This document shows, one piece after another, positions 54,580 to 64,000 of a stretch of DNA of 64,000 nt. Under the pieces are notes generated by a model. It saw only the letters and a program-made list of their open reading frames with translations. It searched no databases and was not told the origin of the DNA. The translations under genes and the position numbers were made by a program. This DNA is from Trichobilharzia szidati (Eukaryota; Platyhelminthes; Trematoda; Strigeidida; Schistosomatidae), in assembly GCA_944472155.2 (NCBI GenBank), contig OX235271.1:66818416-66882415 (forward strand), in the 5' to 3' direction. The stretch's first letter is position 1; the number at the start of each line of letters is the position of its first letter.

Positions 54580-57500
54580 TAACCTCGCCTAGTTTACTAG
54601 CTTGATAGTTTCCTAGCCGGTCTCAAGGCCGAGTAAAGATGGAGGGTTGGGTGTGGGGCTAACAACCCTACCCCACAAAACTAATCAACCTGTTAAAGAA
54701 ACTTCAAAGCAGAGGAAAAATATCAGAAATACAAAAAGTGTAGAAAACAAACCTATTCTTTGCTGGAATCGTAGAGGCAAAGTGACGCGGGTTGGTGAAA
54801 GCCTTCGGGAAGCCAGTCAGCCAGCCAGCCGATATGTCTTCTCTCGGTGAAAGCAAGAGTAAGAATGGGGACGTGGAATATCCGTACAGTGTACGAATTC
54901 GGCTGGGAAGGCTGCCTAGGTGGCCGCAGAAATGAGAAGATATGGTATAGAAGTGCTGGGAATCTGTGAGAACATATGGAATGGCTGTGCACTGTCAAAG
55001 TTGTCAACTGGAGAGTCAGTAATCTACTCTCATCTGGTCGCCCAGATGACAACCACGAGGACACTGAGGTAGTGAATGGCTATCATGATGTAACCAGTGG
55101 CAGCCAAAGCCCCAATGCAGTAGGAATCAATTTCATCCCTCAAGATAATAACGGCAAGATTCAACTCAGAAGGAAGGTTACAATATCCAATGATAAGCAC
55201 AATGCTACAAACAACGCGGAACAAGCGAAGAGGGAAGATTTTTACAGAAAACTAAAAACAGTAATAGAGAGCGTCCCAAATGGAGACATCAAATTTCTTA
55301 TGGGAGATGTGAATACCAGCTATGTGGGAGCAGGTATTACAGGAAGAGAACTTATCATTAGTCGAGAGGCTCTCGCTCGGCTAAATGAATGAGAACGGAG
55401 AACTCTTCGCAGACTTCTACACCTTCAATTATTTGGCGATCAGAGGCAACGTGTACAAGCACGAGGATATACACAAAGTAACATGAATTTCGTCTGATGG
55501 ACACACTGCAAACCAGATAGACTTCATCGCTATGCTGCTCAAGGAAGTGGAGACGCAGCCTGCTGGTTACAAAGTCGAAAAGGGTAGCAGATTTGTGCTC
55601 TGACCATCATCTAGTTCAAGGAACCTTCAAGGTGAAGCTAAAAACCCTGAAAGCAACTGGAGACAGGCCACTGTAAGTTCAAGGAGAAGACTACAAGGGA
55701 TGCTTTCACTACATATCAGATCAGAGCGAAATTGGAGACACTGCGTGGTATCACTGAGGAAACTTGGATGGAAGAACACTGTAACTGCCTGAAAGTAATG
55801 TTCAAGGAAACGTGTACAACTGCTCTAAGAAGAAAGAAGAGACGCAGCAAGGAATGGCTGTCAATAGACACCACCTGGAAGCTCATACAAAAGGGGACAG
55901 GAGGATGGTGAAAGAGAAGATGACTCAATGAAAGATGGACAAGAGAACAGAAGGAGAAGCCGAGTTCAACGTACACTGCAGTGAAGGAAGAAGTGAAGAG
56001 TGCTAGGAACGACAAAAGACAATTCTACGACACACTGGCAACTGAAGGAGAACAGACAGGCCGCAGGTAAAAGAGACCTGGTAACATTATATCAGATGAG
56101 GAGGTCTCTATCCGGGAAAATATCAACTCAAGTGATGAAATCAATAAAAGATGTTCAAGGGAACCTATTAACCAGGGAGGAAGAACAAGTAAAACAATGA
56201 ATTGATCATTTTAGAGGACTGTTGAGTTGACCATCACCTGCAACTAGCCCACAAATACCCCGACCACAAACAGCACGCACAGGACTGCCTGCCAACGGAC
56301 ACCAGTCCTCCAACTAAAGCAGAAATCTTGAATGCGATCTAGCTACTGAAGTCCGGTCAGGAAGGCAGCAGGGCCAGATAGAATACCCCCGAAGCACTGA
56401 AAATGGACACAGAGGCTGCAGCAGATGTGTTCACGGCATTATTGAAAGAGGTTTGGATGGAAGGAAGAGCACCTAATGATTGGAAGAAACGCTACCATAT
56501 CAAACTACCAAAGAAGGGTGACTTACGCCTCTGCAAGAATTAGCGTGGAATCATGATGCTGTCCACGCCAAGTAAAATACTACGTCGCAGCATCCTGGAG
56601 AGAATAAAAGATGCACTGGATACAGAACTCTACCCAAACAAGCTGGATTCAGAAAGGGCAAATCATGTGCTGATCAAATTGCAACTCTACGCATCATCAT
56701 CACAGAACAAAGCACAGAATGGCAGTCAAACCTCTATCTCAACTTCATCGACTTTCAAAGTGCCTTCGATAAACAGCGTAGACCGAGAAGTACTTTGGAA
56801 GCTACTTCAACAAAATGGCGTACCTCAAGTCTTTATCAACCTCATTCAACAGCTGCTATATGATCATGTCACGTGTCAAGTGATCCATAAAGTCAAACTC
56901 AGCGAAGTGTTTGAAGTGAATACAAGAGTAAGACGAGGCTGGCTGCCTATTATCAACGATTATATTCTTAATTCTGGTGGACTGGATTATGCATCAAACT
57001 GCGTACTTAGACTGAGAAGACAGGAGTACGTTGAACCACTGATAAGAAGACTCAAGAAGATCTGAATTTCGCCCGTGGATAATTTGTGTTTAATGTCACA
57101 CAAACTCGTAGACTTGCAGGTGAAAATCAACAAACTGGCTTAAGAGGCTGGAAGCGAAAACAGCACTCCAGTTGTACATAGAGAAGACGGAGTGTATGAA
57201 GATGACCAAACAGCACGACAACCATCACCAATCCCCACCAACGGGAGAGATTTGACAGAAGTTACTTCCTCCACTTATCTGACCAAGAAGCACGGTTTCA
57301 ACCACAGGCAGTCAGAACGGATGAAGATGTCAAAAGTAGCCAGCCAGAATTGGAAAGGCGACATACGCCTTCACCAACCTGAAACCAGCTTGGAAATCTT
57401 CTGCACTGCACTGCACTCAGCCAGTATAAACAACAAGATACGGATTTTGAACACAAATGTGAAGTCAGTCAGTTAGTTCTTCAATACAAGTCAGAAACTT

Positions 57501-57925
57501 GCAATGTGTGTGACGAAAAGCATTTCCAACGGGCTACTGCAGACTTTTATCAACAGCTGCCTTCGCCGCCTCCATGCTGAAGATGAAATGCCCAGCCAGA
57601 AAGAATTAGAAACAAGAAGCTCTGGGTGGGAGAAAACCAATAAAGAGCCTATTGCTCAACAAATATGTGGGAGAAAATGGGGATGGATGGATTGGGCATA
57701 CGTTGAGGAGGTGCGCCAGGCAATCACTCGAGTGGAGTCCAAATATGAGTCGATGAGTAAGTGATCCTTGGGCGACATGGAGGAGATCGTGTAGTGGGGA
57801 GGAGGTAAGAGATTATGGGTAATCATGGAGTCGGATGAAGAGGACAGCAGACAACAGGACAACGTGGAGATGTGCTGTTGAAGCCGTATGTTCCACTTGG
57901 AACCTAGGGGAATGATAATAATTAT
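54580..57925 (+). mobile_element. Full-length but heavily degraded RTE (SR2-like) retrotransposon
   Basis: This plus-strand element extends from the leader (AACCTCGCCTAG at about 54580) through endonuclease and reverse transcriptase remnants to the 3' end (GAAGCCGTATGTTCC at about 57880, then AATGATAATAATT). It shows the full leader that the 3237-6252 copy has mostly lost. It carries many frameshifts and in-frame stops and is older than that copy. Confidence 0.88.
54862..57770 (+). pseudogene. RTE endonuclease/reverse transcriptase remnants
   Basis: Pieces appear in order: GTWNIRTVYEFG at about 54870; FLMGDVNTSYVGAG (frame 54976-55392) for the endonuclease core; MMLSTPSKILRRSILERIKDAL (frame 56553-57065) for the fingers, then FEVNTRVRRGW after the palm, which itself is out of frame; and GWMDWAYVEEVRQAITRVE (frame 57504-57764) for the C-terminal motif. 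The catalytic FADD box is not recognisable. No functional protein is possible. Confidence 0.85.
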
Positions 57926-58031
57926 GCAATGCTTACAATACAAGAGATTCCACTTGATAAATATGGGACTCATTTAGATAATCTTCCTTTTGGATCAGTT
58001 ATTGTGTTTACTGAGTTTAATCTGAAACCAG
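57926..58031 (+). other. Coding-like 100-base segment between two repeats
   Basis: The frame from 57929 reads TIQEIPLDKYGTHLDNL then PFGSVIVFTEFNLKPDF, unusually protein-like for a spacer. It is bounded on the left by the RTE tail and on the right by the HHR-SINE2 tail at 58032. A GTAAGT follows at 58088 inside the SINE. It may be a piece of host exon or of an unknown element cut by insertions. No family recognised. Confidence 0.25.
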
Positions 58032-58205
58032 ATTTTGCCGATTGCCTTCAATCATCTAATATCAACAATTCGAAGTGTACCGTTATGGTAAGTCACCTTG
58101 AATGCTGGCCACATTGCAAACTTGACTGAAAGAATTCAGTCTGCACCAAACAAAGGACTAGACACAGTACACTAGTTTCTCATTAGTATCCAATCAAAGT
58201 ATCAA
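58032..58205 (+). repeat. HHR-SINE family 2 tail
   Basis: GCCGATTGCCTTCAATCATC, GAATTCAGTCTGCACC, AAAGGACTAGACA and TCCAATCAAAGTAT match the tail at 48735-48910. The hammerhead is absent. The gypsy LTR starts about 30 bases later. Confidence 0.7.
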
Positions 58206-58233
58206 AGGTGACTGAAAATTTCTATCACTGTAT

Positions 58234-58375
58234 TGTTTAAGTACTTACTGTTGTTTGTTAATATTTATTATATAAATCACTTAATACAAATTCGTCAATT
58301 CCGCCCCTATCTTTGCTTCTTGGTATCCTGTCATTTAGTCATCGCAAAACACTACTATTACAAATAATTACTACA
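58234..58375 (+). repeat. 5' LTR (internally deleted or short form)
   Basis: It starts TGTTTAAGTACTTAC and ends CAAATAATTACTACA, in TG...CA form. The first 130 bases align with 61861-62000 and the last 20 with 62355-62376, so it appears to lack about 370 bases present in the 3' copy. Confidence 0.65.
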
Positions 58376-58389
58376 TTTTGGCATCGCTA

Positions 58390-59105
58390 TGGAATGAAAT
58401 AATCTTGAAAAGTATCCTATCAACGGTTCGCCGCGGGAAATCGCCGAATATTTTGAATGCTTTGACACATGGAGTATGTCGGAGAATGTTCGTGATGACA
58501 AAATTTCAGCTCATTTTATTACTGCGATTGGGTTGAATGCCTACAGTTTATTGAAAACTCTGTCATTTCCAGATAAACCAATTTCTCTGTCATATGATAA
58601 ACTCCGTGAACTTCTAACAGATCACTATCACATAACAACTTTCGAAACACCAGAGAGGGCTTAGTCCAACAAGCTTGTTCGTGCTCCCAACCAGAAGATT
58701 AGAAACTTTATTCTTTAGCTACCGATACAAGCTTCAAAGTGCAACTTTGGAGATCAGCTCCATATTCAACTACGTGATCGTCTAATTGCTGGGATCAATA
58801 TTCTTAATTTAGAGAAAGAGTTGATTCAGATTCTTTCCTGCACCTTTCAAACTGCTAAGGATTTATGTATTACGTATGAAGATGTCAACAGTGAATATCC
58901 AGCTCCCAATAAGTCAGTGTCTGTCATACTATCCCAAGTTCATGATACAAGTGTTCATAGAAAGAAATCCAAACTGTCATCCACATGTAGTGGGATGCAG
59001 ACAGAGAGCAAAAACATCAAACCGTGTTTTTCCTGTGGAAAGGTTCATCTACGAAGCACGTGCCGTTTTCGGGGTGCTAAGTGACATATATGTGGCAAAA
59101 TTGGG
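58390..59105 (+). pseudogene. Gypsy gag remnant with zinc knuckle
   Basis: Frame 58476-58664 has DDKISAHFITAIGLNAYSLL and the LSYDKLRELLTDHY block of gypsy capsid proteins; a stop follows at ETPERA, where related proteins continue into a KLVR segment that is present in another frame. Frame 58821-59084 ends with KPCFSCGKVHLRSTCRF, followed across a stop by ICGKIGHIKS. Together these form two Cys/His boxes of the nucleocapsid. Gag would build the particle; it is not functional here. Confidence 0.8.
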
Positions 59106-59791
59106 CACATAAAGTCTTTTTTGCTGGAGTTCGAATACTTATGCTACTCAGAACTCTCATGGTTCTCCTGATTTTTTCTAGTATCATGCAGTCAATGTCT
59201 TTTTTAACCTTTCACAGTACTGAATCTCACCTAATTAAAGTCTTCATTACAAGTTCAAGCAAGTCTCACTCTTTTATAATTGATACTGGGAGTACTGAAT
59301 CTATATTTTCTAAGAAAGACTTACTATCGCTTTGTAAGCTAGCCCAAGTAGACTCTACTACTAGTTCCATTACACGTATTACTGGTCATAAACTACCTCT
59401 TATTAGTACTACTACCGTGGGTTTGAAATCAGAGAGTGGTAGTTTTGTGAATATCCCCTTTCTTTTTAGTGAATACGGTCCATCTTTATTGGGATTAAAA
59501 GCCCTTAGATTGTTAAATGTCGAAATCTCACTTTGTACTGAGTTGTTCGATGAATCTTTGTTCAGAGAATTAGTTCGCCAATGTTCAAAGTATATAAGTG
59601 GAATGAAGATTCAGTCCATCCGTCTTGAAATAGAGTGTGGTCCTGTCTTCCTAAAGCGCCGATTAATTCCATACGGTTTTCGAGATGCAGTTAAGGAAGA
59701 GTTTGACAAGTTGGCTGAGCAGGGCATACTGTTGCCAGTTGAATCTTCGAATTGGGCTGCTCCCAATGTGACGCCACTAAGGGCTGATTGA
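59081..59791 (+). pseudogene. Gypsy protease and start of reverse transcriptase
   Basis: A 236-codon frame holds an aspartic protease with the active-site triad in FIIDTGSTESIF (about residues 65-76) and a SLLGLKALRLLNVEI flap-end block. It then runs into the beginning of the reverse transcriptase: RRLIPYGFRDAVKEEFDKL, GILLPVESSNWAAP. The frame ends at 59791, exactly in the next expected motif. The initiating region overlaps the end of gag in another frame. Confidence 0.82.
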
Positions 59792-60751
59792 AAAACATCG
59801 AGAATTTGTGGTTACTACTGCTACATGGCTCAAAATACTTTTCCAAAATAGATGTAAAAGATGCGTTTTGCAGATTCCGCTTGACGAAGCTTCTACTGCA
59901 CTAATAACCATTAATACTCCATTTGGATTGTTCAAGTGTGAGTTCTTATCTCTGGTTTGAAGGTTTCATCGACAATATTTTAAACAGTAATAAATCAGAT
60001 GATAGATGGATTAGATGATGTTGAATCTCACCAAGACGACATTAAAGTTCATGGACCGAACATCGAATTGTATAATGAACGTCTTTTAAAACTGTTCAGG
60101 CGATTCTGTGAAAAAAAAAACAATATTCCGGTTAATCTGTCATCCGTATCATGCTTGGAATTACACAGCTGACTCCAAGGGTTTCAGACCTGATGGTAAT
60201 CGTTTGGCACCTCCTATTCAAACATCTTCATCTAGTAATATGTCGTCGTTGAGATCATGGATTAGTACAGATGCTTCTACTGTTGGCATTGCTGCACTAC
60301 TTGAGCAGAATTTACAACCTGTCATTTGTATTTCACTACGCCTAATAGTAAACAAGGGTATTCGCAAACCTAGAAAGAGGCCCCAGCAGTTGTATGGGCA
60401 ATAAGACGCTTGCACAAGTATCTCTTTGGTACTAAGTTTCACATAGTTACTGATCATCAGGCTTTGAAATTCATTTACAACCCAGAAAAATCTTTGAATA
60501 GATCATCTGCTGCTATGGTTCAAAGATGGAGTTTAGAACTAAGTGCATATGATTACACTATTGAACACAGATCGGCTAAGGATATACCTCATGCAGACTT
60601 TTTATCTCGTTATTCATTATTTGAAAATTCTGCTAATGACACTGATTGTTTGTTAGTCCAGCCGTTACCTGTGGATAGAGTTCGACGATACTCGGAAATA
60701 TTACGGGTGCATTATAAATGCAACAAAAAGAGGTTGGAATATTCAGTGTAA
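59792..60751 (+). pseudogene. Gypsy reverse transcriptase and RNase H remnants
   Basis: Pieces of the palm survive: FSKIDVKDAF-like and QIPLDEASTALITINTPFG at 59840-59930, and a catalytic box at about 60030-60055 that reads HQDD in place of YQDD, with IKVHG after it. Parts between are deleted. RNase H follows: ISTDASTVGIAALLEQ (frame 60108-60404) and VTDHQALKFIYNP then QRWSLELSAYDYTIEHR (frame 60410-60751). Frame changes separate all pieces. Confidence 0.82.
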
Positions 60752-60839
60752 GCGAAGATTTCCGGACTTTTATAAGCGAAGAGATGAGATTTCAGTCCAT
60801 CCTGAAGGATTTCTATGTCTGAATGACAGAATTATTATT

Positions 60840-61537
60840 CCTCCGACATTAAGATCTGCGATTTTGGATGATCTTCATTCTGCGCATCTGGGAGCTGATA
60901 AGATAAAATCATTAGCACGTCTAACATGTTGGTGGCCGGAAATTGATGCTGACATTAACAAGAGATCGAAGAGCTGTTCCAGCTGTTTGCATAAAAGTCC
61001 TATGGGAAGTCGTCGTGGAAACCGTGGCCTACGTCTTGTGAGGTTTGGCAGCGTATTCATGCAGATTACTGTGGTCCATTCTTAAATTCATACTATGCTT
61101 TAATTATTGTGGATTCTTATTCTAGATGGCCAGAAGTTATAATTACAGATAGTCCTAATGCGAAATTCACTCACAGAGCGTTGAGAAAGATTTTTAGTCG
61201 AGAAGGAATTCCAGATGTCTTAGTTACTGATAATGGTACTCATTTCACTGAGAAGAACTTCAATGATTGGCTTAAACACATAGGTTGCCGTCATCTGTAC
61301 ACAGCACCACGTCATCCTCAGTCAAACGGTTTGGCAGAAAATTTCGTACGAACATTAAAGAGTGCCATAGCATCAATGAGTCCTAGGAATCTTGACAAGC
61401 TAGAGAGATGTGTAGATAACTTCTTACTTCAATATTGCAATGCAGAGCACACAAGTATCCATGAAAGTTCTGCTGAGCTGTTCAAATCTGGAATTCTCCG
61501 AACGCATCTGATGTCCATAACTTCTGATGTACATTAA
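60840..61537 (+). pseudogene. Gypsy integrase
   Basis: The zinc-binding domain (HHCC) is in frame 60864-61085: H-X3-H around HSAHLGADK and the pair CSSC. The catalytic core is in frame 61109-61537: DSYSRWPEV with the first Asp, VTDNGTHFTEKNFNDW with the second, and a NGLAENFVRTLKS block with the Glu. All three catalytic acidic residues are present. A frameshift at about 61070-61100 separates the domains. The C-terminus is lost in stops before the polypurine region at about 61830. Confidence 0.85.
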
Positions 61538-61860
61538 CATGTAGGGAATGACTATAGACCTTCTGTTGGAATCATACTACAAAAAATGAGAAATTGAATG
61601 GTGAACATATGAGACACCGAAGATCATTCAGCTCACAGCAGACACGTGGATCAACTGAAAATAAATGAAGTAGATCGTTCCAAATACAATTTTAATGGTT
61701 TCTTTACCAATCCTGATTTTGTAGATAATTCAGAAATAAGTCCAGATGATAGTGATGAAAACAATATCACAGAATCAGTTAGAAGATTGGAGAGACTTGC
61801 AGGCAAAACAAGACCTCATTATAAACATGCAAGGAGACATTCGACATGTGGCGGATGCGG

Positions 61861-62376
61861 TGTCTAAATACTTACCTTTAATATTTATTATATGAATTAC
61901 AATTATTTCTGCCAAATACAAATTCCTAAGTTCAGCCCAGTCTGTGTTGTTGTTTGATTTCCTATGATTTGGTCACTACGATATACTAATACTGTAGCAA
62001 CAGAAGACAAGGGCAGGCAACAGATCGTTTATTTAGGAAATCAACACATATTTATAGATTTTCATGTACATTATTATAGATTATTGTAGGCGAACAAACA
62101 ATCTTCTGATTGATGGTATCTCGTTGGACGTTAATCTTTCTTCTCTTTGTGGTCGGTTTTTGAAGTTCAGATTATCTATCTGCAAATTGTATCCGCCTAT
62201 GCATAGTCTGCTGTGGTTGGTTGCTAAATCAGTCTTTGTTCTTATTTTTCTCACGACCAATATTGGGGACGTAAACATTGACGTAAATTACTGTCTACCA
62301 ACTGGGCTAGCAACCAGCTCTCACCACAATACTACAAATAACTACTACAGAAATACTATTACAAATAACTATTACA
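61861..62376 (+). repeat. 3' LTR
   Basis: It starts TGTCTAAATACTTACC and ends AAATAACTATTACA. The first 140 bases and last 20 match the 5' LTR; about 370 bases in between (62000-62355) have no counterpart there. The ending repeats itself (AATACTACAAATAACTACTACAG then AATACTATTACAAATAACT, in tandem). Confidence 0.65.
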
Positions 62377-62404
62377 GAATCCCATATGGTCCTACAGGAG
62401 GTAA

Positions 62405-62578
62405 ATCGCGAATCCGAATAGCTCAGTGGTTAAGTCTCTGTCTGCAGTATTGTATGACTCTGGTTGGAATCTCAGAAGAGGCATGAGTTCGTTAAAGTTT
62501 GCAGATAAGCCTTGTTGACGAGTGCCAACTAGCACAAAACCTAGGTACAAGGCTTGCTGTCGATTGTCTCCAGCCATG
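62405..62578 (+). repeat. HHR-SINE family 2, complete head-to-hammerhead copy
   Basis: A box TAGCTCAGTGG (62419-62429), B-box remnant GGTTGGAATCT (62462-62472), then GAGGCATGAGTTCG, the hammerhead, and the tail TGCTGTCGATTGTCTCCAGCC. It lies 30 bases after the 3' LTR. This copy shows the family is tRNA-derived. Confidence 0.75.
62509..62553 (+). ncRNA. Hammerhead motif in HHR-SINE family 2, core mutated
   Basis: Stem I GCCTTG pairs perfectly with CAAGGC, and stem II is GTGC/GCAC. The core reads TTGACGA (C3 to T) and AAAAC replaces GAAAC (G12 to A), with cleavage triplet GTA. It keeps the fold but not the chemistry. Confidence 0.7.
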
Positions 62579-62639
62579 TAAAACCAAATACATATTGGCT
62601 TAATGTTTTCTAAGCTATTACCCTAAGAGTTTATCTACT

Positions 62640-62903
62640 TCATACGTTTCTATGCCAACATTTCACAACTTGTTGTATTTCATCTTCCATGTCAGTTTTA
62701 ATTAATGCAGCAGATATTCCCATTTCTACGACCATCCAGACAACCTTTATGCTTATGTGTCTTAAGTTAATAGGCAAGGATTCCTGGTGGTAGAGATTTT
62801 TTTTGTTTTCTAATGCTTCTTTGTGGAATCCATTTGAAACACTTAAAAAACATGGTGCTTTCTCATAAATTTCGAAACACCGAAAACTTTTAGACTGAGC
62901 CAT
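62640..62903 (-). CDS. Small open frame, uncertain
   Basis: An 87-codon minus-strand frame starts MAQSKSFRCFEIYEKAPCF and ends QVVKCWHRNV. Composition is balanced and coding-like (Cys, Trp, hydrophobic residues spread evenly). No signal peptide, domain or clear splice site is visible, and no family is recognised. It could be an exon of a host gene or chance. It is the only long frame in the 62.6-63.4 kb spacer. Confidence 0.2.
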   Translation of the reverse strand: MAQSKSFRCFEIYEKAPCFLSVSNGFHKEALENKKNLYHQESLPINLRHISIKVVWMVVEMGISAALIKTDMEDEIQQVVKCWHRNV

Positions 62904-63444
62904 TTCATTTTATTTCCTCCATTTTATAAATCCAGATTAAAATTCACCACTCACTTCTGCCATGTTAGTGACACATGTATTAATCAAGGTAGCTTATGTT
63001 AATTAGTCTGTAGGTGCGATATTTAAATTATACGTGAAATGGAAGCAAATTAATTCCCTAAAAAGTTATTGTTATGATGCTAGATCTTTTGTCACCAGGT
63101 CACTGCTTAACTACTACCCAGCGCCCACTTAACTGGTAAAGCAGAACACGAAGAGAATCAACGGTAAAACCAGGTTCATTTATTATGACAAAAGTGACTG
63201 TATTTATACAGAAAATAAGGTAGACTGGAAACCAACCAATCCCGTTGAGAGTTTGAATTGTGCAAGCGTCCAATCAGAAGCAGGAACAATTGCATGTCAA
63301 CGACTTGTTAATAATAACTTGACTGAGAGATGATAATGACCTGATAATTGCATGTTTTACCTCTTCCTAACAGTTATACTTTCATATTTTATGGGGTGTT
63401 AGTCAGCTTTTAGAAAACATAAATTACAAATGTCCATGTTTCCA
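62904..63444. other. Spacer, nothing recognised
   Basis: No supported feature. Confidence 0.35.
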
Positions 63445-63750
63445 AGTATTAGTTTGTAAGGATTGAATTGGTTTCAAGTTTGATCACGGACTGATATTAG
63501 TCAGGGAACCATTGAAAATCAAGGAGTATCAGGCAGTTGTTTCATCTCAGTTTAGGATATATCTCAACAGTGCGCACCCATGACCCCTTCAGGGACTGAA
63601 CCAGACGAGCTAGTTGACTATTCAACCACTTGAAAGGAATTCAGTAGGTCACGAATTCTAACTTCTTTCATTCCATGATTTTTGCCACCACCGTCCAGTA
63701 CTTTGCCTTTTCAGTGATTCTCTAACTAATATCAATCTGTGATTAAACCG
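63445..63750 (-). repeat. SM-alpha SINE with head, hammerhead remnant and tail
   Basis: Read minus: a further 5' tail-like piece, GTGGTGGCAAAAATCATGG, GAATTCGTGACC, an A-box-like GTGGTTGAATAGTC, a B-box-like TGGTTCAGTCCC, GGGTGCGCACTG, a hammerhead remnant with GATGAAACAACTG, and the tail GATTTTCAATGGTTCC. At 63700-63750 a second tail on the opposite strand (AGTGATTCTCTAACTAATATCA) forms a fourth inverted pairing. Confidence 0.65.
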
Positions 63751-63892
63751 GCAATGTTCATAAGATGTGTAATATTAGCATAATGTGATTTTTGTCAGTT
63801 TTACTATTCCTTCCTTTAAAATCCCAACTTTATTGTCTCCAAAATATTGATTAGTTTAGATCACTGCTCCGGTTTTAGCTATCTCTTTTTGA

Positions 63893-64000
63893 TATGGTTG
63901 TGTTCTCTGAGCTGGATAGTTAATTTGCGAAGCTTTCATCACCCTACTAGGTGACATCTTCAGCGCACACTTCAATTTGAAGTGAGCTTTTAGATTTCTC
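63893..64000 (-). repeat. PLE terminal repeat (family a), cut by the window end
   Basis: Matches the minus arms at 17482 and 21070: GTTCTCTGAGCTGGATAGTT, AGCTTTCATCACCC, CTTCAATTTGAAGTGAGC. It continues beyond 64000. Confidence 0.75.
63928..63963 (-). ncRNA. Hammerhead-like motif in PLE terminal repeat, intact core
   Basis: Read minus: core CTGAAGA (63957-63963), stem II TCACC/GGTGA with loop TAGTAG, then GAAA (63934-63937) and GCT-T. Stem III is minimal. The stem II sequence differs from the copy at 17514 but keeps pairing. Confidence 0.6.

Larger units (their letters stand above)
58234..62376 (+). mobile_element. Ty3/gypsy-type LTR retrotransposon, decayed
   Basis: This plus-strand element is bounded by a 5' LTR (58234-58375) and a 3' LTR (61861-62376), with gag, protease, reverse transcriptase, RNase H and integrase remnants in the order PR-RT-RH-IN expected for Ty3/gypsy. 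Many frame changes and internal deletions are present. The paired-Cys/His gag motif and the QDD-IKVHG and TDHQALKF motifs suggest relatives of the mag/CsRn1-like groups; this finer placement is uncertain. Confidence 0.88.

Overview
This window looks like nuclear DNA of a parasitic flatworm of the genus Schistosoma. It is AT-rich and intron-rich, and it is dominated by the retroelements typical of schistosomes: RTE-clade (SR2-like) and CR1-clade non-LTR elements, Penelope-like elements (PLE) with inverted terminal repeats, a degenerate Ty3/gypsy element, and tRNA-derived SINEs that carry a hammerhead ribozyme (HHR; the SM-alpha type). These family names come from motif recognition by eye. No database search was possible, and the species is not determined.

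Host genes are sparse. Gene A (plus strand) is represented by its last two exons, 13673-14083 and 24415-24590, separated by a 10.3-kb intron full of repeats; its product is not recognised. Gene B (plus strand, 36726-42321) is a three-exon gene of 177 codons whose product matches MRNIP, the MRN-complex-interacting protein, at its zinc-finger N-terminus and C-terminal SKW motif. A minus-strand terminal exon at 53332-53778 encodes an acidic and Arg/Ser-rich tail. A possible small membrane-segment exon lies at 47565-47704.

Mobile DNA, left to right: an RTE 5' end (1-286); an almost full-length frameshifted RTE (3237-6252); a second LINE family (9895-10987); HHR SINEs, some as inverted pairs (1394-1550, 14862-15175, 20475-20735); two PLE palindromes (16224-16796, 17482-18012); a CR1-like LINE (18065-19515); an apparently intact CR1 element with a PHD-finger ORF1 and an endonuclease/reverse transcriptase ORF2 (29261-33666); a foldback element (34669-35917); PLE coding fragments (43790-44702, 50100-51010); another degenerate RTE (54580-57925); and a decayed gypsy element with LTRs (58234-62376).

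Two themes stand out. First, hammerhead-like motifs occur in at least three unrelated retroelement contexts here: SM-alpha SINEs, a second SINE-like family with core CTGACGA and stem II GTGC/GCAC, and PLE terminal repeats whose stem II appears to covary. Second, one tRNA-headed SINE family looks like a chimera whose body and tail derive from the 5' UTR and 3' end of the resident RTE element, which would explain how it is mobilised. Elements of several types are arranged as inverted pairs.
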